64,000 nucleotides of DNA from Ketobacter sp036337295 (GTDB lineage: Bacteria; Pseudomonadota; Gammaproteobacteria; Pseudomonadales; Ketobacteraceae), in contig JAYZEN010000007.1 of the NCBI GenBank assembly GCA_036337295.1, positions 434,001 to 498,000 of the forward strand. Reading direction: 5' to 3'. This document shows, piece by piece, positions 59,730 to 64,000 of this stretch; the stretch's first letter is position 1; each line of letters begins with the position of its first letter. The position numbers and the translations under genes were made by a program. A model generated the notes under the pieces. The model was not told the DNA's origin. It was given only the letters and a program-made list of their open reading frames with translations, and made no database searches.

Positions 59730-61591
59730 TGGGTGTCTCCGGAGGAGGCGTTCTTCCTCAATTGGGATTCGTATTCGAATTTGCGGCGCAGCAGGCCACC
59801 GGGATCATCCGGAATGCGCCGTAACCATTGCTCCAGTGCCTGTTGATCCTCAGTACGTTCCTGGTCCTGCGGCATGGGCATGGCGTGCTGTTCCTGGTCC
59901 GACGGCTCCTGGTCCTGCTGATCCTGCTGGCTTTGTGGTTCCGGCTGGGGTTCACCCTCCGGCTCCTCTGGCACCTGTGATTCCTCTTGCGTCGGGTCCT
60001 GTTCTTCGTTCTGGTCGCCTCGTTGCTGGCTATTCTGTTCTTCCTGATCCTGCTGGCCCTGGTTGCTCTCCTGGCTGTTGTCCTGGTCCTGCTGCTGATC
60101 CTGCTGTTGCTGGTTCTGGCTTTGGTTTGGGTCCTGATTCTGGTTCGGGTCCTGGGAATCCTGGTTCTGGTTGTCCCCATCGCCCTGCTGTTGCTGCTGT
60201 TGTTGTTTGGCCTGCTTCACCAGATCCAGATTCGCGCGGGCGTCCTCCAGCTGCGGGTTTTGTTGCAAGGCCTTTTCATAGGCTGCGATGGCTTCATCCA
60301 GCTTGTGTTGCTGCGCCAGACTGTTACCCAGGTTGTAGAGGCCGTCGGCGGATTCCTCCTGGGAATACAGTTGCTCTGCCGCTTCAAAGTTGCCGGCCCG
60401 GTATTGGCTGGCGGCCTGCCAGCTGGGATCCTTGAAGTGGCTGGCGGCTTGTTCCGGCTGGCCGGAGTCCAGCAACGCCTGACCCTGTTGGTTGTTGGTC
60501 TGCCACAGATCATCCCAGTCAAAAGCCATGGCGTTGGGGGAGTGGGTGCCTAATGCAGTAAAGCACAGGGCCGGCAGCAACAGGGCGCCAAACCAGCCTT
60601 TGCGATAGCCGGCTGCGGCAAACGGCAAAATCAACAGCACCAACCAATGTCCGGTTTCGTCCCAGACATCAAACTCGCGGCCGGTCTCTTTGATTTCCTG
60701 CTCCGTGGGCAGCAGGCCTTCCGCCAGCAAATACTGGATGTCTTCGTCACTGGTACTGATAGTGCTGAAGCGGCCATCCAGTTGACGGGCGATGCGTTTG
60801 AGGCGGGCCACTTCCAGCTTGGGAATCACAATGCTGCCGTCCCGCTGTTTGATGAAGGAGCCGTCCGGCAGTTCAATGGGGGCGCCTTCGCGGGTGCCGA
60901 TTCCCATGATGGAAATGGGGGTCTGGAAGCTGAGTTTGTCTTCCACCTGGGCGGCGAAATCGTTGGGCAGGTCGTCGGTCATCAGCAGGATGCGGCCACT
61001 GCTGAGACCAGCCTGATGGAGGATGTCCACTGCCATTTCCACCGCCGTCACCGGATCGTTGCCTTTGATGGGCATGATGTCGGGGCTCAGGCTGTTCACC
61101 ATACTGAGAATGGTGTTGGTGTCGTCGGTGAGCGGAGTCACCACATGGGGGGTGCCGGAGTACACCACCAGGGCGGTAAGGCCTTCGTCGGACTGGTTGA
61201 GGATGTCCGTCAGTTTCAGGCGGGCCCGCACCAGCCGGGACGGAGCCAGATCCTTGGCGTACATGGACAGGGACAGGTCCAGCACGATCACCTGGGCGTT
61301 CACTTTCTTCTGCACTGCCTGGGGCAACTGCTGCCAGGTGGGGCCAGCCATCGCCACCACTGCCAGTAACCAGCAGAACAGCAGCATGATCAGGGGTGCC
61401 CGGCTTTGCTGAACCACATTGCCTGCCAGCAGATGGGGCAGCAGATGGGGCGAGATCACCCGTTGCCAGCCGCCATAGGAGGACTTGCGGTGCCACAGCA
61501 AGATCACCAGCAGCAGGGCGGGGATCAATCCCAGTAACCACCAGGGCCGCAAGAAGTGAAAATCCTCAATCTGTTGCAGAAACGCATTCAT
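59723..61591 (-). CDS. VWA plus TPR protein (BatB/BatC fusion)
   Basis: 622 residues. Two N-terminal TM helices (about 15-30 and 63-82) flank the start, then a von Willebrand A domain (about 95-300) with the metal-site DLSLSMYAKD motif and MTDDLPND, a third TM (about 315-340), a TPR pair (about 415-455: DGLYNLGNSLAQQHKLDEAIAAYEKALQQNP), and a low-complexity Gln/Asp/Asn/Glu-rich tail (about 470-590) of more than 100 residues. The tail ends with a short globular C-terminus (QALEQWLRRIPDDPGGLLRRKFEYE) that is conserved in the family. It starts 16 bases after batA. Confidence 0.93.
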   Translation of the reverse strand: MNAFLQQIEDFHFLRPWWLLGLIPALLLVILLWHRKSSYGGWQRVISPHLLPHLLAGNVVQQSRAPLIMLLFCWLLAVVAMAGPTWQQLPQAVQKKVNAQVIVLDLSLSMYAKDLAPSRLVRARLKLTDILNQSDEGLTALVVYSGTPHVVTPLTDDTNTILSMVNSLSPDIMPIKGNDPVTAVEMAVDILHQAGLSSGRILLMTDDLPNDFAAQVEDKLSFQTPISIMGIGTREGAPIELPDGSFIKQRDGSIVIPKLEVARLKRIARQLDGRFSTISTSDEDIQYLLAEGLLPTEQEIKETGREFDVWDETGHWLVLLILPFAAAGYRKGWFGALLLPALCFTALGTHSPNAMAFDWDDLWQTNNQQGQALLDSGQPEQAASHFKDPSWQAASQYRAGNFEAAEQLYSQEESADGLYNLGNSLAQQHKLDEAIAAYEKALQQNPQLEDARANLDLVKQAKQQQQQQQGDGDNQNQDSQDPNQNQDPNQSQNQQQQDQQQDQDNSQESNQGQQDQEEQNSQQRGDQNEEQDPTQEESQVPEEPEGEPQPEPQSQQDQQDQEPSDQEQHAMPMPQDQERTEDQQALEQWLRRIPDDPGGLLRRKFEYESQLRKNASSGDTQW

Positions 61592-61607
61592 GGCTGTTTT
61601 ACCTCGC

Positions 61608-62669
61608 TCATGGCTGCTCCACCCCGTTTTCCCGTTGGCTCTGGCGGCTCAATTGCCAATGAATGCTGTAGTTGCGAATCACAGTGAAAAGCGCAATGGC
61701 GACGCTCAGCAGCAGGGCCAGTCCCAGTGGGTAGTGAAACAGGGCCTTGATGGGGCGAAAGGTTTCCGGGTCGGCGTCTGCCGGTTCCAGCTGGTCCAGC
61801 ATGTCGTAAATATGGCGCAGGGATTCGGTGCTCTTGGCGCGGAAGTACTGCCCGCCGGTGATGTTGGCGATTTCGGTCAGCGTCTTTTCATCCAGATCAG
61901 CGGAGGGGTTCAGCCGCCGGGCGCCGATCCCGGTGCCCAGCAGTCCGGGGGTCATGACGAACTCTGCTCCCACACCTACGGTGTAAATCTTGAGGCCCTT
62001 TTGGGCGGCCAGCTCCGCTGCCTGCAAGGGTTCGATCTCACCGGCCCGGTTCTGGCCGTCGGTCAACAGGATCAGCACCTTGCTGTCGGTGGGACGATCC
62101 TGCAGTCGTTTCAGGGCCAGGCCGATGGCGTCGCCGATGGCGGTGCTCTGGCCGGCGATGCCGATGGCGGATTCATCCAGCAGTTTCTTCAGGGTCTTGC
62201 GATCAAAGGTGAGCGGAGTTTGCAGATACGCGTTACTGCCGAACAGGATCAAGCCCATGCGATCCTGGGTGCGTTTTTCGATGAATTCATTGAGCACGCT
62301 TTTGACCACCGTGAGGCGGTCCACCCGTTCCCCTTTCAATTGCAGATCGGTCGCGCGCATGCTTTCCGAAACGTCCACCGCCAGCATCAGGTCCCGGGCC
62401 TTGGAGGTAATGCTGACCGGCTCACCGATGTATTGGGGGCCGGCGGCGGCAATCACCAACAGCACCCAGATCAGGATCAACAGCAGGCGAAAGCTGCGGC
62501 TGTTACCGGAGCGGTTGCGATCGCGGCGATTGGCCATTTCGTTAACGCTGTTGAAAAAGGGCACCCGCAACAGGGCGCTGTCATGGCTGCTGGCCCGGGG
62601 CAGCAGCGCCCGGAGTATCCAGGGTAAGGGCAGAATGGCCAGCAGGGGAATCCATTTGAGAATGATCAT
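61608..62669 (-). CDS. BatA, VWA-domain membrane protein
   Basis: 353 residues from ATG 62669, overlapping the DUF4381 stop (ATGA). TM helices at about 2-17 and about 57-75, then a von Willebrand A domain with an intact metal site (LAVDVSESMRATD, DxSxS) and ILLTDGQNRAGE, TGGQYFRAKSTESLRHIYDMLDQLEPAD near the end, and a final TM (about 318-336). Companion of BatB/C and BatD in the membrane complex, probably controlled by a MoxR AAA+ ATPase encoded upstream of the window's right edge. Confidence 0.93.
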   Translation of the reverse strand: MIILKWIPLLAILPLPWILRALLPRASSHDSALLRVPFFNSVNEMANRRDRNRSGNSRSFRLLLILIWVLLVIAAAGPQYIGEPVSITSKARDLMLAVDVSESMRATDLQLKGERVDRLTVVKSVLNEFIEKRTQDRMGLILFGSNAYLQTPLTFDRKTLKKLLDESAIGIAGQSTAIGDAIGLALKRLQDRPTDSKVLILLTDGQNRAGEIEPLQAAELAAQKGLKIYTVGVGAEFVMTPGLLGTGIGARRLNPSADLDEKTLTEIANITGGQYFRAKSTESLRHIYDMLDQLEPADADPETFRPIKALFHYPLGLALLLSVAIALFTVIRNYSIHWQLSRQSQRENGVEQP

Positions 62670-63136
62670 GATTGTTTCGTCAGCCACTGTTCAACGACGT
62701 GCAGCAGTTCGCTGCTGTCCACTGGGGTGTCCGGTGCAAAGCGATGGCTCACCACCCGGCCGGAGCCTTGGGTGAATTCGCTGGTTTGACCGGTTCGGTC
62801 GAGGAAATTCAGCCATGGTTCGCCGGCAAGACCGGCAATTTCGTCGCGTCCATAGCGGGTGATGGCGGTGCGCTTGAGCAGGCTGCACAATTGTGACAGC
62901 AGTTGCTGGTCATCCTTGTGCTGCAGGTATTGCGCCCGGATGGCGATCATTTCGCGTAGGGCCTCTCTCTTATAGGCCAGCCGCTGATGGCGCCACCACA
63001 ACCAATACAGTCCGCCGGCCAGTGCAGCGAGTAACAGCACGGCGAGCAGCCACCAGCCAATGGCGGGGGGCCACCAGCTGATGGGCTGGGGCAGGTGAAT
63101 ATCCCGCAGTTGGCTCAGTGGATCGCTGGGGTTCAT
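62666..63136 (-). CDS. DUF4381 domain protein
   Basis: 156 residues. A proline-rich N-terminus (RDIHLPQPISWWPPAIGWW) runs into one TM helix (about 27-48), then a soluble helical domain LKRTAITRYGRDEIAGLAGEPWLNFLDRTG characteristic of DUF4381. Function unknown; always between DUF58 and BatA genes in this operon type. Overlaps neighbours by 4 bases on both sides. Confidence 0.9.
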   Translation of the reverse strand: MNPSDPLSQLRDIHLPQPISWWPPAIGWWLLAVLLLAALAGGLYWLWWRHQRLAYKREALREMIAIRAQYLQHKDDQQLLSQLCSLLKRTAITRYGRDEIAGLAGEPWLNFLDRTGQTSEFTQGSGRVVSHRFAPDTPVDSSELLHVVEQWLTKQS

Positions 63137-64000
63137 GTTTTTACCCCTTTGGCGGTGCGCAGACCCAGGGTGGAGCGCAGTCGCTCCGCCACACTGTCTG
63201 CGGTGCTGATTTCAATCAATGGCACCGCGATGCGGTTGAGTTGATCCTTGAGAGCGCTCTGTCGCTCCACAAAGCGCAGGGCGTAGTCCTTACGTAATTG
63301 GTGAGGGGCGGTGTTCAGGCGCACATTGCGCTGGCCATCGGTGAAGCCATAGACGCCGGAAGGGGGCAGGTGCTTTTCCATGGGATCAAAGATCTGCACG
63401 GCAATGACATCGTTATGGCCGCACAACAGGCTCATGTGCTGCTGTGTAATGTCATCGTAATTCAGAAAGTCACTGATGATGACCACCAGGCTGCCGGGTC
63501 GCACCACATGATTAAGGCCCTGCAGGGCATTGATGAAGGATTGGCGCGTTGAGCGGCGGTTCAGGTTCCGGGCTTCCAGGGCCTGGTTGAACTGTACCAG
63601 GGTGCGGAAGAAATTCTGGATGCCCCGTTTGCCTTCTTTGGGGCGCAATTCCTGGACCTCTTTATCGCTGAACAGGAAGCCGCCGATGCGATCCCCATGG
63701 CTGCGGCTGGCCCAGGCGAAATAGGCCGCAACGCGGGCTGCCACCACGGACTTGAAGGCATTCTGGCTGCCAAAAAACATGGGTTGGCGTTGATCCACCA
63801 CCAGATACACCGGGCGTTCCCGTTCTTCCCGAAACAGTTTGGTGTGGGTGCGGCCGGTGCGGGCGGTTACCCGCCAGTCGATATTGCGGACGTCGTCCCC
63901 CGCCTGGTAAATGCGAACCTCGTCGAAATCGATGCCGCGACCCCGGAAGCTGGAGCGGTGCATGCCCGCCATGGCCGCCATGGCTTTTTTACGGCCGCGC
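63133..64000 (-). CDS. DUF58 domain protein, 5' end cut by window
   Basis: The open frame continues to the window edge without a stop, so the N-terminus is missing. The visible part starts in the family core (SSFRGRGIDFDEVRIYQAGDDVRNIDWRVTARTGRTHTKLF) and ends in a VWA-like C-terminal region (VYLVVDQRQPMFFGSQNAFKSVVAARVAAYFAW, LVVIISDFLNYDD). An in-frame ATG at 63981 exists, but the family motif begins before it, so the true start lies upstream. First visible gene of the Bat operon; the MoxR ATPase gene should lie beyond position 64000. Confidence 0.93.
   Translation of the reverse strand, partial: RGRKKAMAAMAGMHRSSFRGRGIDFDEVRIYQAGDDVRNIDWRVTARTGRTHTKLFREERERPVYLVVDQRQPMFFGSQNAFKSVVAARVAAYFAWASRSHGDRIGGFLFSDKEVQELRPKEGKRGIQNFFRTLVQFNQALEARNLNRRSTRQSFINALQGLNHVVRPGSLVVIISDFLNYDDITQQHMSLLCGHNDVIAVQIFDPMEKHLPPSGVYGFTDGQRNVRLNTAPHQLRKDYALRFVERQSALKDQLNRIAVPLIEISTADSVAERLRSTLGLRTAKGVKT

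Noticed and set aside
59524..60553. Plus-strand frames rich in Leu/Val/Pro opposite the BatB/C low-complexity tail
   Set aside because: Produced by reading the CAG/GAC-rich tract on the other strand; BatD and BatB/C match their families on the minus strand.
1..64000. Prophage, insertion sequence, integron, CRISPR array or secretion/defence island
   Set aside because: No integrase, transposase, Cas, restriction or phage structural gene seen; the tRNA genes show no repeated 3' ends marking attachment sites; composition is uniform.

Overview
The window comes from a gammaproteobacterial chromosome. Its housekeeping genes sit in orders typical of Pseudomonas and its relatives: ihfB-lapA-lapB-pyrF, infC-rpmI-rplT-pheS-pheT-ihfA-merR, and DUF58-DUF4381-BatA-BatB/C-BatD. 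The load of acyl-CoA dehydrogenases, acyl-CoA synthetase, thiolase, desaturase, phasin-like protein, an acyclic-terpene (atu) cluster and a DUF1329/YCF48/RND set points to an aerobic lipid- or hydrocarbon-degrading organism of the Ketobacter/Alcanivorax/Marinobacter/Pseudomonas type. The species cannot be fixed from sequence reading alone. I see no prophage, transposase, CRISPR array, rRNA operon or replication origin.

Layout. 1-2.6 kb: acyl-CoA dehydrogenase (cut by the window edge) and an unusually long rhomboid protease, both on the minus strand. 2.9-6.7 kb: ihfB, lapA, lapB, pyrF, a ComEA-like protein and a lone MlaC-like protein. 6.7-12.7 kb: thioesterase, RfaH, tRNA-Asn, aspartate aminotransferase, uvrB and a UDP-glucuronate epimerase. 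12.8-18.6 kb: tRNA-Val, then the translation/PheRS/IHF block with an ATT-started infC, then tRNA-Pro. 18.7-28 kb: two glutathione transferases with a divergent TetR gene, thiolase, fatty-acid desaturase, phasin, a beta-lactamase-fold esterase, an unknown helical protein, a nitronate monooxygenase-like enzyme and a lone Xre-type antitoxin-like protein. 28-39.5 kb: acyl-CoA synthetase and the atuFEDCBA genes (transcribed atuA to atuF on the minus strand), with a divergent TetR gene that is probably atuR. 39.8-42.3 kb: another TetR gene, a 64-residue protein, a tRNA-Val/tRNA-Asp operon, a 27-residue acidic microprotein whose 3' end lies in its own terminator, and an AraC regulator. 42.6-52.3 kb: a coiled-coil Cys-containing protein, a D-cysteine desulfhydrase/ACC deaminase-like enzyme, nadK, a metallophosphoesterase, a membrane EAL protein with altered catalytic residues, YeaC, a DUF6231-like protein and pepN. 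52.6-57.5 kb: DUF1329, YCF48-like and MMPL/RND transporter genes. 57.6-64 kb: rhodanese and the Bat (Bacteroides aerotolerance) operon, running off the right edge.

How the genes work together. The atu genes would oxidise citronellyl-CoA, carboxylate geranyl-CoA and hydrate the product, feeding beta-oxidation, to which the acyl-CoA synthetase, thiolase and acyl-CoA dehydrogenase also belong. The Bat genes encode a membrane VWA complex probably paired with a MoxR ATPase just outside the window. The most interesting items are the degenerate EAL protein, the acidic microprotein fused to its terminator, the repeated TGACC-N4-GGTCA palindromes, the attenuator-like leader of infC, the separation of ihfB and infC from their usual upstream partners rpsA and thrS, and two well-formed but unrecognised proteins (25712-26404 and 42603-44045). 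I did not find a convincing wholly new multi-gene system.
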